Origin: Opitutia bacterium
GTDB taxonomy: Bacteria > Verrucomicrobiota > Verrucomicrobiia > Opitutales > UBA953
Direction: 5' to 3'
Length of the DNA stretch: 64,000 nt
NCBI GenBank assembly: GCA_003569245.1
Contig: BGOM01000019.1
Span: 186,001 to 250,000, forward strand
The translations under genes and the position numbers were made by a program. Numbering within the stretch: the stretch's first letter is position 1; each line of letters starts with the position of its first letter. Below the pieces are notes generated by a model that searched no databases, had not been told where the DNA came from, and was given only the letters and a program-made list of their open reading frames with translations. Shown here in pieces: positions 63,701 to 64,000 of this stretch.

Positions 63701-64000
63701 ATGCGGATGGTTTATATCGACGAAAGCGGCGACCATGGGCCTCGGAATGACGAATACCCCATCTTCGTCATCGTGGCCTGTGTCTTTGAAAGCGAAGATT
63801 ACATCGATCACTTCGTCCCGGCGTTGCTCAGGCTTAAGCTAAAACACTGGGGACACGAGTTGGCGATCCTGCACGAGCGGGAGATCCGCAAACCACAAGG
63901 CGACTTCAACTTCCTGCTTAATCCTAATAAAAGGGCGGCATTCCTGACTGACCTAGCGCGGCTCGTCAGGGAGTCCAAAGCCCGCGTCCATGCGGTGGTC
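63701..64000 (+). CDS. DUF3800 domain protein, 5' part (runs off the window)
   Basis: ATG 63701 opens MRMVYIDESGDHGPRND, followed by IFVIVACVFES, HEREIRK and ALLRLKLKHWGHELAILH-type text over 100 residues, with no stop before base 64000. DUF3800 proteins have an RNase H-like fold with acidic metal-binding residues (IDESGD), and are often found in mobile or defence-rich regions; the function is not settled. The protein is a diverged paralogue of the remnant 630 bp upstream. The frame is intact as far as it goes. Confidence 0.88.
   Translation, partial: MRMVYIDESGDHGPRNDEYPIFVIVACVFESEDYIDHFVPALLRLKLKHWGHELAILHEREIRKPQGDFNFLLNPNKRAAFLTDLARLVRESKARVHAVV

Overview
The window is a very GC-rich, gene-dense stretch of a bacterial chromosome, most probably from the Verrucomicrobiota (Opitutae-like). 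The pointers are a DUF1501 gene next to a DUF1549/DUF1553 gene, a PVC-type haem-binding CxxCH protein with an SGNH front end, a PATR-repeat autotransporter, secreted sulfatases and glycoside hydrolases, and a noncanonical MoxR/VWA operon. This assignment is inferred from gene content only; there is no rRNA in the window.

Layout. 0-4.3 kb: an exported unknown, aspS and a GYF_2/zinc-ribbon protein. 4.3-7.8 kb: two paralogous MuiA/DUF4139 proteins, the first frameshifted. 7.8-11.4 kb: a small unknown, a VF530-type protein, a GH128-like hydrolase and an M13 peptidase. 11.5-14.9 kb: a PhoX/DUF839-like autotransporter ending in a clear terminator. 14.9-24.7 kb: an eight-gene minus-strand MoxR/DUF58/VWA ('Bat-like') operon with a 1191-aa exported protein and a proline-repeat protein. 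24.9-29.4 kb: sulfatase, GH99-like, SGNH and beta-propeller proteins. 29.4-31.2 kb: a YefM-YoeB toxin-antitoxin pair and a YahK-like alcohol dehydrogenase. 31.4-43.2 kb: DUF1549/DUF1501, sialidase-like, SASA esterase, SGNH-PVC cytochrome, a double Lcl-domain protein and an esterase. 43.2-48.0 kb: a TolC/HlyD/ABC exporter whose ATPase lacks key catalytic residues. 48.4-55.1 kb: a frameshifted OprP-like porin, an SbtA-type transporter, a GH10 xylanase and two more frameshifted genes. 55.3-61.6 kb: a heavy-metal RND efflux operon lying between an intact tRNA-Ser(GCT) and a 27-bp direct copy of its 3' end, which looks like an integrated mini-island without an integrase. 61.7-64 kb: a badly frameshifted Gfo/Idh gene, hairpin-rich repeats, a DUF3800 remnant and the start of a second DUF3800 gene.

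How it works together. Much of the cargo is an extracellular polysaccharide toolkit (sulfatase, GH10, GH99, GH128, sialidase, acetyl esterases, SASA and SGNH esterases) with envelope machinery (autotransporter, exporter, porin, efflux pump, Bat-like operon). Seven or eight genes carry single-base-type frameshifts, increasingly towards the right end. Sequencing or assembly error is a serious alternative to true gene decay there.
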